Of a DNA stretch of 64,000 nucleotides, positions 54,293 to 62,796 are shown in pieces; position 1 is the stretch's first letter, and every line of letters starts with the position of its first letter. The position numbers were made by a program, and so were the translations under genes. The notes under the pieces were generated by a model. It had not been told where the DNA came from, did not search any database, and saw only the letters and a program-made list of their open reading frames with translations. The stretch is taken from assembly GCF_001425825.1 (NCBI RefSeq), contig NZ_LMDM01000034.1, positions 188,780 to 252,779 of the forward strand, read 5' to 3'. Origin of the DNA: Rhizobacter sp. Root1238 (GTDB lineage Bacteria > Pseudomonadota > Gammaproteobacteria > Burkholderiales > Burkholderiaceae_C).

Positions 54293-55185
54293 CGGCACCC
54301 GTGAGCTCGACGCTGCACATGGACAAGCTCGACGCGTCGCGCGACCAGGTCGGCGAAAGCCCGCTGTGGTCGGTAGCCGAGCAGGCGCTGTACTGGGTCG
54401 ACATCGAAGGCCGGCAGGTGCGCCGCTTCGACTGGGCCACGCGCCGCGTCGAGAGCTGGGCCTGCGCAGAGCGCGTCGCCTGCCTCGCGCTGCATGCGCA
54501 GGGCGGGCTGGTGGCGGCGATGGAGAGCGGCGTGTTCCAGCTGCGGCTGTCGGCCTCCGGCCTGACCGCGACACGCCTGTGCGACATCGCGCACCCGCGC
54601 GACGGCATGCGCTTCAACGACGGCCGCTGCGACCGCCAGGGCCGCTTCTGGTCCAGCACGATGGTGCGCGACATGTCGCTCGCGTCGCCGTTCGGCGCGC
54701 TGTTCCGGCTCGACGGCCGCGGCCTGTCGGCGCCGCTGGTGTCCGGCCTGATCACCGGCAACGGCCTGGCGTTCAGCCCGCGCGGCGAGGTGATGTACCT
54801 GTCGGACTCGCACCCGAGCGTGCGCCGCATCTGGGCCTTCGACCTCGACGCCGACGGCACGCCGACGCAGCGCCGCGAATTCGTCGACATGAACCGCCAC
54901 CCGGGCCGTCCCGACGGTGCCGCGGTCGATGCCGACGGCGGCTACTGGATCTGCGCCAACGACGCCGGCCTGGTGCACCGCTTCACGCCCGACGGCCGGC
55001 TCGACCGCTCGATCCCGGTGCCGGTGCCCAAGCCGTCGATGTGCGCGTTCGGCGGCCCGCAGCTGCGCCACCTGTTCATCACCTCGATCCGGCTGCCGAG
55101 CGCGGCCGACGACGCCCCCGACGGCTCGGTGTTCGTCACCGAGCCCGGCGTGACCGGCCTGCCCGAAGCCGCCTTCGCTTTCTGA
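54289..55185 (+). CDS. SMP-30/gluconolactonase family aldarolactonase
   Basis: A 298-residue six-bladed beta-propeller. The metal-binding Glu is in [20 protein letters not shown], with Asn/Asp ligands in [40 protein letters not shown] and [16 protein letters not shown]. The overlap with udh (ATGA) indicates that it opens the aldaro-1,5-lactone made by that enzyme to give galactarate or glucarate. It matches the role called UxuL in the hexuronate literature, as I recall it. Confidence 0.9.
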   Translation: MTAPVSSTLHMDKLDASRDQVGESPLWSVAEQALYWVDIEGRQVRRFDWATRRVESWACAERVACLALHAQGGLVAAMESGVFQLRLSASGLTATRLCDIAHPRDGMRFNDGRCDRQGRFWSSTMVRDMSLASPFGALFRLDGRGLSAPLVSGLITGNGLAFSPRGEVMYLSDSHPSVRRIWAFDLDADGTPTQRREFVDMNRHPGRPDGAAVDADGGYWICANDAGLVHRFTPDGRLDRSIPVPVPKPSMCAFGGPQLRHLFITSIRLPSAADDAPDGSVFVTEPGVTGLPEAAFAF

Positions 55186-55231
55186 CCTGATTCCAGAAGA
55201 CTCGTTAGCCCATCCACCCGGAGACAAGACC

Positions 55232-56200
55232 ATGACCCACACGATCCGCACGCTGGCCGCCGCGCTGGCACTGGCCGCCCTCGGCACGGCGCACGCCACC
55301 GAGTTCCGCTCGACCGACATCCACCCCGACGACTACCCGACCGTGCTGGCCGTCAAGCAGATGGGCCAGACGCTGTCGAAGCTGACCAACGGCAAGCACA
55401 GCATCAAGGTGTTCAACAACGGCTCGCTGGGTGCCGAGAAGGACACGATCGAGCAGACCAAGATCGGTGCGATCCCGATGACGCGCGTGAACATCGCGCC
55501 GATGAACAACATCTGCCCGGCCACCGTGGTGCCGACGATGCCCTTCCTGTTCCGCTCGAAGGAACACATGCGCGCGGTGCTCGACGGCCCGATCGGCGAA
55601 GAGATCCTGAAGAGCTGCGAAGCGCAGGGCTTCATCGGCCTGGCCTACTACGACAGCGGCGCGCGCTCGATGTACACGGTGAAGAAGCCGATCAAGACGC
55701 TGGCCGACGCGAAGGGCCTGAAGGTGCGCGTGCAGCAGTCCGACCTGTGGGTCGCGTTGCTCGAGGCGATGGGCGCGAACGCCACGCCGATGCCCTTCGG
55801 CGAGGTCTACACCGCGCTGAAGACCGGCCTGGTCGACGGTGCCGAGAACAACTACCCGTCGTACGAGAGCTCGCGCCACTTCGAGGTGGCCAAGTACTAC
55901 TCGAAGACCGAGCACTCGATGGCGCCCGAGGTGCTGCTGTTCTCGAAGCGCGTCTTCGACACGCTGAGCCCGGACGACCAGAAGGCGATCCGCCAGGCCG
56001 CGAAGGAATCGGTGCCGTTCATGCGCAAGCTGTGGGACGAGCGCGAAGAGAAGTCGCTGGCCACCGTGAAGGCCGCCGGCGCGCAGATCATCGACGTGGA
56101 CAAGGCCTCGTTCCAGGCCGCGATGAAGCCGGTCTACGACAAGTTCCTGGCCGACCCGAAGCTGCGGGACCTGGTCAAGCGCATCCAGGACACGAAGTAA
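55232..56200 (+). CDS. TRAP transporter substrate-binding protein (DctP type)
   Basis: A 322-residue periplasmic receptor with a signal peptide ending at ALGTAHA (about residue 22). The ligand-contact Arg is in [48 protein letters not shown], a characteristic DctP segment. It likely binds a hexuronate and hands it to the QM permease encoded next. It follows the lactonase gene by 46 bases with a good ribosome site (GGAGA). Confidence 0.9.
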   Translation: MTHTIRTLAAALALAALGTAHATEFRSTDIHPDDYPTVLAVKQMGQTLSKLTNGKHSIKVFNNGSLGAEKDTIEQTKIGAIPMTRVNIAPMNNICPATVVPTMPFLFRSKEHMRAVLDGPIGEEILKSCEAQGFIGLAYYDSGARSMYTVKKPIKTLADAKGLKVRVQQSDLWVALLEAMGANATPMPFGEVYTALKTGLVDGAENNYPSYESSRHFEVAKYYSKTEHSMAPEVLLFSKRVFDTLSPDDQKAIRQAAKESVPFMRKLWDEREEKSLATVKAAGAQIIDVDKASFQAAMKPVYDKFLADPKLRDLVKRIQDTK

Positions 56201-56275
56201 TTCCGCGGACGGTCCGACGATCGTCCTTCACTGACCCACCGCGGCGGCACGGGCCGCCGCGGTGAAGGAATCCCG

Positions 56276-56764
56276 ATGTACACGAAATTCTGCGCAGCCG
56301 TCGCGAAGGCCTGCCTGCGGCTCGGCGTGGCCGGCCTGGTGCTGCTGCTCGCCGCCGTGCTCTACCAGGTGTTCGGCCGCTACGTGCTCAACAGCACGCC
56401 CACCTGGGCCGAGAGCCTGGCGCTGGTGCTGGTGCTCTACGTGACGATGCTCGGCTGCGCCGTCGGCGTGCGCGACGCCGGCCACATCGGCATGGAGCTG
56501 CTCGGCTTCCTGCTGCCCGAGAAGGCGAAGCTGCCGACCGAGATCCTGATCCACCTGCTGACAATGCTGTTCGGCGCGCTGATGGCGTGGAACTGCGCGC
56601 TGATGTTCGACTCGGTGGGCGACTACAAGATCCCGACGCTCGGCATCTCCGAATCCTGGCGCTACGTGCCCTTCATCGCGGCCGGCCTGCTGATCATTCT
56701 TTTTTCCATCGAACACATCGTGGCCCTGCTGCGTGGCATTGAGGTTGAACCGGCATGGCACTGA
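56276..56764 (+). CDS. TRAP transporter small permease (DctQ type)
   Basis: A 162-residue protein with four helices, beginning RLGVAGLVLLLAAVLYQVFGRYVLNSTPTWAESLALVLVLYVTMLGCAVGVRDAGHIGM; the FGRYVLN and RDAGHIGME wording is typical of DctQ. It supports the large permease in proton- or sodium-driven uptake. The start follows GAAGGA. Its last 10 bases overlap the DctM gene. Confidence 0.91.
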   Translation: MYTKFCAAVAKACLRLGVAGLVLLLAAVLYQVFGRYVLNSTPTWAESLALVLVLYVTMLGCAVGVRDAGHIGMELLGFLLPEKAKLPTEILIHLLTMLFGALMAWNCALMFDSVGDYKIPTLGISESWRYVPFIAAGLLIILFSIEHIVALLRGIEVEPAWH

Positions 56765-58038
56765 CCATTCTCTGCATCACGTTCTTCGGGCTGCTGATCC
56801 TCGGCGTCCCGGTGGCGTTCTCGATCGGCTTGTCGGCGCTCGCGACCATCCTGTACGAAGGCCTGCCGATGGCGGTCATCTTCCAGCAGATGACCTCGGG
56901 CATGAACGTGTTCTCGTTCCTCGCGATCCCGTTCTTCATCTTCGCCGGCGAGCTGATGCTGTACGGCGGCATCGCCGACAAGATCGTCAACTTCGCGAAC
57001 GCGGCGGTCGGGCACATCCGCGGCGGCCTGGGCATGTCGAACGTGGTCGCGTGCACGCTGTTCGGTGGCGTCTCCGGCTCGCCGGTGGCCGACGTCTCGG
57101 CGATGGGCGCCGTGATGATCCCGATGATGAAGAAGCAGGGCTACCACGCCGACTACGCGGTCAACGTGACGACCCATGCGGCGCTGGTCGGCGCGCTGAT
57201 GCCGACCAGCCACAACATGATCATCTACACGCTGGCGGCCGGCGGCAAGGTGTCGATCGCGAAGCTGATCCTCGCCGGCCTGATCCCGGCGCTGGTGCTG
57301 ACGCTGTGCAACCTGGCCGCGGCCTACCTGGTGGCGGTGAAGCGCGGCTACCCGGCCGGCACCTTCCCGGGCTGGAGCATCGTCGCGCGCACCTTCGCGG
57401 CGTCGCTGCCGGGGCTGTTCGTCGTCGTGCTGATCCTCGGCGGGATCCTGTCGGGCGTGTTCACCGCGACCGAGTCGGCGGCGGTGGCGGTGCTGTACGC
57501 GCTGATCCTCAGCGTGGTGGTGTACCGCTCGCTGAAGTGGGAGCAGTTCCTGAAGGCGGCCGCGAAGGCGGTGAAGACCACCGGCGTCGTGCTGCTGCTG
57601 ATCGGCATCTCGGCGGCCTTCGGCTACATCATCAGCCTGTACGAGGTGCCCACGCTGACAGGCCAGGCACTGTCGGCGGTGACGTCCAGCCCGTGGGTGA
57701 TCTTCCTGCTGGTCAACATCATCCTGTTCCTGCTCGGCACCTTCCTCGACATGGCCGCCACCATCCTGGTGTGCACGCCGATCTTCCTGCCGATCTGCCA
57801 GCACTACGGCATGAGCGAGATCCAGTTCGGCATGGTGATGCTGATCAACTGCGCGCTCGGGCTGAACACGCCGCCGGTGGGCACGACGCAGTTCGTCGGC
57901 TGCGCGATCGGCGGCGTCTCGGTCGGCACCGTGATGAAGACGATCTGGCCGTTCTACGGCGCGCTGATCGCCGCGCTGATGCTGGTCACCTACGTGCCGG
58001 CGTTCTCGCTGTGGCTGCCGGGCGTGGTGCTGCGCTGA
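56755..58038 (+). CDS. TRAP transporter large permease (DctM type)
   Basis: A 427-residue twelve-helix permease of the DctM/SiaM family. Characteristic stretches are FSFLAIPFFIFAGELMLYGGIADKIVNFANA, GGVSGSPVADVSAMGAVMIPMMKKQGY and GTFLDMAATILVCTPIFLPI, and LGLNTPPVGTTQFVG near the C-terminus. It forms the transport path with the DctQ and DctP partners. Confidence 0.94.
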   Translation: MALTILCITFFGLLILGVPVAFSIGLSALATILYEGLPMAVIFQQMTSGMNVFSFLAIPFFIFAGELMLYGGIADKIVNFANAAVGHIRGGLGMSNVVACTLFGGVSGSPVADVSAMGAVMIPMMKKQGYHADYAVNVTTHAALVGALMPTSHNMIIYTLAAGGKVSIAKLILAGLIPALVLTLCNLAAAYLVAVKRGYPAGTFPGWSIVARTFAASLPGLFVVVLILGGILSGVFTATESAAVAVLYALILSVVVYRSLKWEQFLKAAAKAVKTTGVVLLLIGISAAFGYIISLYEVPTLTGQALSAVTSSPWVIFLLVNIILFLLGTFLDMAATILVCTPIFLPICQHYGMSEIQFGMVMLINCALGLNTPPVGTTQFVGCAIGGVSVGTVMKTIWPFYGALIAALMLVTYVPAFSLWLPGVVLR

Positions 58039-58081
58039 TCGACGACACAGGCTTTCGTTCCAAGACTCCAGGAGACACACC

Positions 58082-59056
58082 ATGATCGTTCGTCGAACCC
58101 TTCTCGCGCTGGCCGCCGCTTCCGTTGCCGCCACCACCTTCGGCGCGCAGGCCGCGCCGGCCTGGCCCGACAAGCCGGTGCGCATCGTCGTGCCGTTCGC
58201 CGCGGGCGGCACCTCCGACATCCTCGCGCGCCTGCTGGCCGACAAGCTGCAGGTCGAGCTGAAGCAGACGGTGCTGGTCGAGAACAAGGCCGGTGCCGGC
58301 GGCGTGATCGGCGCCGACTCGGTGGCCAAGTCGCCGGCCGACGGCTACACCATCCTGCTCGGCACCATCGCGAGCCATGCGATCAACCCGGTGCTGCAAC
58401 CGAAGATGCCGTACGACGCGGCCAAGGACTTCGCGCCGATCATCCTGCTGGGCAGCATCTCGAACGTGCTGCTGGTCGCGACCGAGCAACCGTACAAGAC
58501 CGTGAAGGAGCTGATCGCCGCGGCCAAGGCCAAGCCCGGCGACATCGCGTTCGCCTCGTCCGGACAGGGCAGCTCGCAGCACATGTCGGGCGAGACCTTC
58601 AAGCTGCTGACCGGTGCCGAGCTGACGCACGTGCCGTACAAGGGCAGCGCGCCGGCGATCCAGGACGTGATCGGCAACCAGATCCCGATGAGCTTCGAGA
58701 CGGTGACGGTGGCCCTGCCGTTCGTGCAGAGCGGCAAGGTGCGCGCATTGGCGGTGACCTCGGCCAAGCGCAGCATCGCGCTCCCCGACGTGCCGACACT
58801 GCAGGAAGCCGGCGTTCCCGGCTTCGACGTCGCCAGCTGGCAGGCCTTCTATGCGCCGGCCGGCACGCCGCCGGCGATCGTCAAGCGCCTGAACGCCGAG
58901 GTCGCGAAGATCATCGCAATGCCGGAGGTGAAGGCGAAGATGGAGACGCTGGGCCTGCAGTACACGCCGAACACGCCGGAGCAGTTTGCCGTGTTCGGCC
59001 GCAGCGAGCTGGTGAAGTGGGCGAAGATCGTCAAGGACGGCAACGTCAAGCCTTGA
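58082..59056 (+). CDS. Bug/TctC-family periplasmic binding protein
   Basis: A 324-residue solute receptor with a signal peptide ([24 protein letters not shown]). The mature protein opens [30 protein letters not shown] and has [19 protein letters not shown], both Bug hallmarks. It lies between the TRAP permease and galactarate dehydratase genes, so it probably binds an aldarate or uronate; TctA/TctB partners are absent here. Alternatively it may act as a sensor of the substrate. Confidence 0.88.
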   Translation: MIVRRTLLALAAASVAATTFGAQAAPAWPDKPVRIVVPFAAGGTSDILARLLADKLQVELKQTVLVENKAGAGGVIGADSVAKSPADGYTILLGTIASHAINPVLQPKMPYDAAKDFAPIILLGSISNVLLVATEQPYKTVKELIAAAKAKPGDIAFASSGQGSSQHMSGETFKLLTGAELTHVPYKGSAPAIQDVIGNQIPMSFETVTVALPFVQSGKVRALAVTSAKRSIALPDVPTLQEAGVPGFDVASWQAFYAPAGTPPAIVKRLNAEVAKIIAMPEVKAKMETLGLQYTPNTPEQFAVFGRSELVKWAKIVKDGNVKP

Positions 59057-59078
59057 GGGCACGCAACAGGTGAGCAGC

Positions 59079-60650
59079 ATGGCCGAGGTGAAGAAACCGC
59101 TGACGATCAAGATGCACGATCTCGACAACGTCGCGATCGTGGCCAACGACGGCGGGCTTCCCGCCGGCACGGTGCTGGACGGCGGCCTGGTGCTGCGCGA
59201 TGCGGTGCCGCAGGGCCACAAGGTGGCTCTGGTCGACCTGCCGGCCGGCGCGCCGGTGCTGCGTTACCACGTCAGCATCGGCCTCGCGGCCAAGGACATC
59301 CCGGCCGGCAGCTGGGTGCACGAGCGGCTGCTGCAGATGCCCGAGGCACGCGAGCTCACCGGCCTGCCGATGGCCACGCGCGCCGCGCCTCCGATGCCGC
59401 CGCTCGACGGCTACACCTTCGAGGGGTTTCGCAATGCCGACGGCTCGGTCGGCACGCGCAACATCCTCGCGATCACGACGACGGTGCAGTGCGTGGCGGG
59501 CGTCGTCGATTTTGCGGTGCAGCGCATCAAGGCCGAGCTGCTGCCGCGCTACCCGAACGTCGACGACGTGGTGGGGCTGGAGCACACCTACGGCTGCGGC
59601 GTGGCGATCGATGCGCCCGACGCCATCATCCCGATCCGCACGCTCCGCAACATCAGCCTGAACCCGAACTTCGGCGGCGAGGTGATGGTGGTCAGCCTGG
59701 GCTGCGAGAAGCTGCAGCCCGAGCGGCTGCTGCCGCCGGGCACGATCTCGATCCGCGACGAGCGCGGTGCCGCAACGGCAGCCGACGCGCTGGACGTGGT
59801 GTGCCTGCAGGCCGAGGCGCATGTCGGCTTCATGTCGATGATCGACTCGATCATGACGACCGCGCGCGCGCACCTGGAGCGGCTGAACAGCCGCCGCCGC
59901 GAGACCTGCCCGGCCAGCGACCTGGTGGTGGGCGTGCAGTGCGGCGGCAGCGATGCCTTCAGCGGCGTCACCGCCAACCCGGCGGTGGGCTTTGCGACCG
60001 ACCTGCTGGTGCGTGCCGGCGCCAGCGTGATGTTCTCGGAGACCACCGAGGTGCGCGACGGCATCGCGCAGCTCACCGCGCGTGCGGCAACACCGGAGAT
60101 CGCCGAGGCGATGGTGCGCGAGATGGCGTGGTACGACGCCTATCTGCAGAAGGGCCGCGTCGACCGCAGCGCGAACACGACGCCGGGCAACAAGAAGGGC
60201 GGGCTGTCGAACATCGTCGAGAAGGCGATGGGCTCGATCGTCAAGAGCGGCAGCGCGCCGATCACCGGCGTGCTGTCACCCGGCGAGAAGCTGGCCACCA
60301 AGGGCCTGACCTACGCGGCCACGCCGGCCAGCGACTTCATCTGCGGCACGCTGCAACTGGCGGCCGGCATGAACCTGCACATCTTCACGACCGGCCGCGG
60401 CACGCCGTATGGGCTGGCGGAGTGCCCGGTGATCAAGGTGGCGACCCGCAGCGACCTGGCACGGCGCTGGCACGACCTGATGGACGTCAACGCCGGGCGC
60501 ATCGCCGATGGCGACGCCAGCATCGAAGACGTGGGCTGGGAACTGTTCCGCCTGATGCTCGACGTGGCCAGCGGCCGCACGAAGACCTGGGCCGAGCGCT
60601 GGAAGCTTCACAACGCGCTGGTGCTGTTCAACCCGGCCCCGGTGACCTGA
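59079..60650 (+). CDS. garD: Galactarate dehydratase (UxaA/GarD family)
   Basis: A 523-residue dehydratase converting galactarate to 5-keto-4-deoxyglucarate, the KdgD substrate. The N-terminal SAF domain (about 1-90) is followed by the UxaA catalytic domain with [64 protein letters not shown] and [22 protein letters not shown]. The ATG at 59079 follows GGTGAG and gives the length of E. coli GarD; a GTG 9 bases upstream is possible. Its end overlaps the next convergent gene by 23 bases. Confidence 0.92.
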   Translation: MAEVKKPLTIKMHDLDNVAIVANDGGLPAGTVLDGGLVLRDAVPQGHKVALVDLPAGAPVLRYHVSIGLAAKDIPAGSWVHERLLQMPEARELTGLPMATRAAPPMPPLDGYTFEGFRNADGSVGTRNILAITTTVQCVAGVVDFAVQRIKAELLPRYPNVDDVVGLEHTYGCGVAIDAPDAIIPIRTLRNISLNPNFGGEVMVVSLGCEKLQPERLLPPGTISIRDERGAATAADALDVVCLQAEAHVGFMSMIDSIMTTARAHLERLNSRRRETCPASDLVVGVQCGGSDAFSGVTANPAVGFATDLLVRAGASVMFSETTEVRDGIAQLTARAATPEIAEAMVREMAWYDAYLQKGRVDRSANTTPGNKKGGLSNIVEKAMGSIVKSGSAPITGVLSPGEKLATKGLTYAATPASDFICGTLQLAAGMNLHIFTTGRGTPYGLAECPVIKVATRSDLARRWHDLMDVNAGRIADGDASIEDVGWELFRLMLDVASGRTKTWAERWKLHNALVLFNPAPVT

Positions 60651-61047
60651 ATGGTGCGGCGCTGTCGCGATGGCTGTCGAGGCGGCCTTCGCGACGATCG
60701 CGCAACGCCTGCTTGAGCTTCGACAGCAGCCCGGCGCCGGCCAGTGCGCAGAGCACCGCGGTGATGGCGAAGATGCCGGAGCTGTTGACGAGTTCCAGGC
60801 AGTGGAGCTGGTTGAAGGGTTCCTCATCGCGATAAAAGAAGATGCCGGCATGCATCGCGGCGAGAACGCCGAGGACGATGCTGAACAGCAACCGGGGAAT
60901 CACGCGCCACAGGGTCGGCGGCGGATCGGGCTCGAACAGCGGTGGAGGCGGCAGCGGCTCGAGCGGTGGGAGGAGTGCAGCCAGTTCCAGCACCGTCAAT
61001 CCGGAGGGGCCGCGGCGTTCCTCCTCGGGGGGTTCATGTGATGACAT
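60628..61047 (-). CDS. Hypothetical two-helix membrane protein
   Basis: A 139-residue protein with an acidic Pro-rich lead (about 1-47, [20 protein letters not shown]) and two helices (about 48-70, [23 protein letters not shown], and about 88-108, [20 protein letters not shown]) with a basic tail. No family was recognised. It ends 23 bases inside the convergent garD coding end. It has no clear ribosome site beyond GAGGAG far upstream. Confidence 0.6.
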   Translation of the reverse strand: MSSHEPPEEERRGPSGLTVLELAALLPPLEPLPPPPLFEPDPPPTLWRVIPRLLFSIVLGVLAAMHAGIFFYRDEEPFNQLHCLELVNSSGIFAITAVLCALAGAGLLSKLKQALRDRREGRLDSHRDSAAPFRSPGPG

Positions 61048-61249
61048 CGATCTGCTCCCTGGTGGTTGTGGAGAGCTCGACTGTCCGAATCGATGATGCA
61101 GAAAGTATGCAGATGGGAGGGTCTCGCAAACCCTTAGGACGTGCGCTTGATGAACAGGCGCTCCGCTTCGCAGCCCTGAAACCGTCAGCGGCTGCATCGG
61201 TCGACTTGCTTGAGACGCCCCGCGCAGGCGTGCGTGATCGACCGGCGTG
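61048..61249. other. Non-coding stretch without recognised gene
   Basis: Upstream of the two-helix protein gene and before the transposase remnant. It should hold that gene's promoter on the minus strand, but no convincing -35/-10 pair was seen. The only feature noted is the left copy of a 12-base direct repeat at 61210-61221. Confidence 0.5.
61210..61221 (+). repeat. 12-bp direct repeat, left copy
   Basis: TTGAGACGCCCC recurs exactly at 62283-62294. Both transposase remnants lie between the copies. Confidence 0.55.
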
Positions 61250-61490
61250 AACATCGCCAGCGATTCAGCGCCGAGCGGGAAACGTCCGCATTGATGAACT
61301 CGCGCGTGATGACGATCAAGTCGTTCAGCGGCAGCAACAGCATGCGGCGCAACTCGAACACCACAGCCTCCTCGCCGGCCGACAGCGTGGTGCTCAGCTT
61401 GCGAGGGCGGCGGCTCAGGTCAGCAGGCGCTTCCCAGCCCTTCCCACTTGCGCACTGGGGCCCTGGTGAAGTTGTAGCGCCGGGCCGACA
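61250..61490 (-). pseudogene. Transposase remnant, possibly IS481-like
   Basis: On the minus strand a fragment reads SARRYNFTRAPVRKWEGLG, then after a stop and frame change SRRPRKLSTTLSAGEEAVVFELRR, LLLPLNDLIVITREFINADVSRSALNRW. The order of helix-turn-helix, Trp-containing linker and LLLPLDDL-like segment is what I remember from the N-terminus of integrase-core transposases. There is no start, no catalytic domain, and at least one frameshift. It is a short decayed piece. Confidence 0.5.
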
Positions 61491-61535
61491 TCGTCATCGA
61501 CAAGAGGCGATTGCCGGACCTGGGCCGTCTCCAGT

Positions 61536-61550
61536 CTGAAGTGCAACACC
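61536..61550 (+). repeat. Left terminal inverted repeat of the IS30-type element
   Basis: CTGAAGTGCAACACC, the exact reverse complement of 62266-62280. Confidence 0.85.
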
Positions 61551-62286
61551 TTGCCAACGGGTAAGGTCAAGGAATGCAAAAGACGAAATCAGCAATTGCA
61601 GCCAGAAGATCGCATGAGCATTGCGAGCCAGCGGCAGCAAGGCTTTGGAGTGAGGGCCATAGCCCGTGCAATTGACCGCTCGGCTAGCACAGTGAGCCGG
61701 GAGCCGCAACGCAACACGGAGCAGAGGAAGGCGTACGCGTCGGCCCGAGCGCAACGTATGGCGCAGACCCGCCGCCAAGCGGGGCGGCCTTGGCCGAAGC
61801 TATACCGCGAAGGCAAGCTGTGGCTGGTGGTCAAGACATGCCTGTCGTGGCGTTGGTCGCCTGGCCAGATCGCATGCACACTGGTGCGCATGTGGCCCGA
61901 CGAACCCGACATGCAGGTCTCGCACGAGACGATCTACACGCGATCTACGCGCACGCCAGCGGCGAGTTGCGCCGCCAGCTCATCAGTTGCCTGCGTCAGA
62001 GCAAGAGCACCCGCAGACCGCGGTCTGCGGGCCAGGACCGGCGCGGGCAGATCGCCGAGATGCTCAACATCCACGTGCTCCCGCCCGAAGTGGAGGACCG
62101 AGTGATGCCCGGGCACTGTCGGTGTTCAGCCAGGACGAACTTGATGCCATCGCCGACGAGACGAACAACCGGCCTCGGGCTACGCACAACTGGGATTCGC
62201 CGATCCGGACATTCGACGCCATACTCAACGCCGACTCAGCGTCAACTCACGCATTGATGCGGCCGGGTGTTGCACTTCAGCTTTGA
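61551..62286 (+). pseudogene. IS30-family transposase pseudogene
   Basis: The N-terminal part reads PEDRMSIASQRQQGFGVRAIARAIDRSASTVSRE, the IS30 helix-turn-helix, and continues to VSHETIY near 61935. A small indel shifts the frame, which resumes as AIYAHASGELRRQLI through VMPGH (about 61940-62118). A deletion then joins this to LSVFSQDELDAIADETNNRP and GVALQL, the C-terminus, in the third frame. The whole DDE catalytic core is gone. The stop lies just beyond the right inverted repeat. Confidence 0.85.
62266..62280 (+). repeat. Right terminal inverted repeat of the IS30-type element
   Basis: GGTGTTGCACTTCAG, the exact reverse complement of the left end. It falls within the last codons of the transposase pseudogene, as is usual in this family. 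Confidence 0.85.
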
Positions 62287-62294
62287 GACGCCCC
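62283..62294 (+). repeat. 12-bp direct repeat, right copy
   Basis: TTGAGACGCCCC, identical to 61210-61221, beginning 3 bases after the right inverted repeat and ending 2 bases before the stop of the secreted protein gene. Confidence 0.55.
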
Positions 62295-62295
62295 T

Positions 62296-62796
62296 CTATT
62301 GGCAGCGATTCGTTGATGCAGCAGCAAAGCCGCAAGCGGTACTCAAGGTTAACTGCTCGCCATCCTTTGCCTTAATTGCAATGACGCCTCGCTTCGCCGA
62401 ATATATATAATCCACCACTTGGCCGCGCCACGTCTGGCGGATAACCTTATAATTAAGCGATTCGCCGTTGAATGCCAAATTATCCTCTTTCAGCACGATA
62501 TATTGCGCATTATCGTAATCCCACGCGCTTGGCCACACACCCGCCCTTGGGATGGCAAAGGTCAAAACTTCCGACTTGACGCAAATATAACGATCCCCTT
62601 TAGGGCACCTCAACAATGGATACTCGAGATCCAATAACCTAACGGTCTTGAGGCCTAAGCCCAGCACCATTACTCTTTCACCAAATAAACTGACATACTC
62701 AATATTTTCCTTCGAGCCCGCAAAACACAAGGTACTCGAAAGCAGCACAAAGGTGCCTATGATGGCATTCAACTTCACTGGCTTTCGCACGTGCAT
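62296..62796 (-). CDS. Secreted hypothetical protein, candidate RHS-toxin partner
   Basis: A 166-residue protein from the ATG at 62794-62796, which follows GAGAGGAG closely. A signal peptide is clear (KPVKLNAIIGTFVLLSSTLCFA). The mature part has two Cys pairs that could form disulfides (LRCPKGDRYICVK; TACGFAAASTNRCQ). It is far richer in A+T than the flanking core genes. Its start lies 22 bases inside the end of the RHS gene, the usual place for an immunity gene, but a periplasmic immunity protein would imply a toxin acting there. No family was recognised. An ATG at 62823 is a weaker start. Confidence 0.65.
   Translation of the reverse strand: MHVRKPVKLNAIIGTFVLLSSTLCFAGSKENIEYVSLFGERVMVLGLGLKTVRLLDLEYPLLRCPKGDRYICVKSEVLTFAIPRAGVWPSAWDYDNAQYIVLKEDNLAFNGESLNYKVIRQTWRGQVVDYIYSAKRGVIAIKAKDGEQLTLSTACGFAAASTNRCQ

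Larger units (their letters stand above)
61536..62280 (+). mobile_element. Deleted IS30-family insertion sequence
   Basis: A 745-bp element bounded by perfect 15-bp inverted repeats (61536-61550 and 62266-62280). IS30-type elements are usually near 1.1 kb, so about a third is missing. It contains a broken transposase gene. No clear target duplication flanks the ends (AGT on the left, CTT on the right). It cannot move by itself, although its ends could be acted on by a related transposase. Confidence 0.8.
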
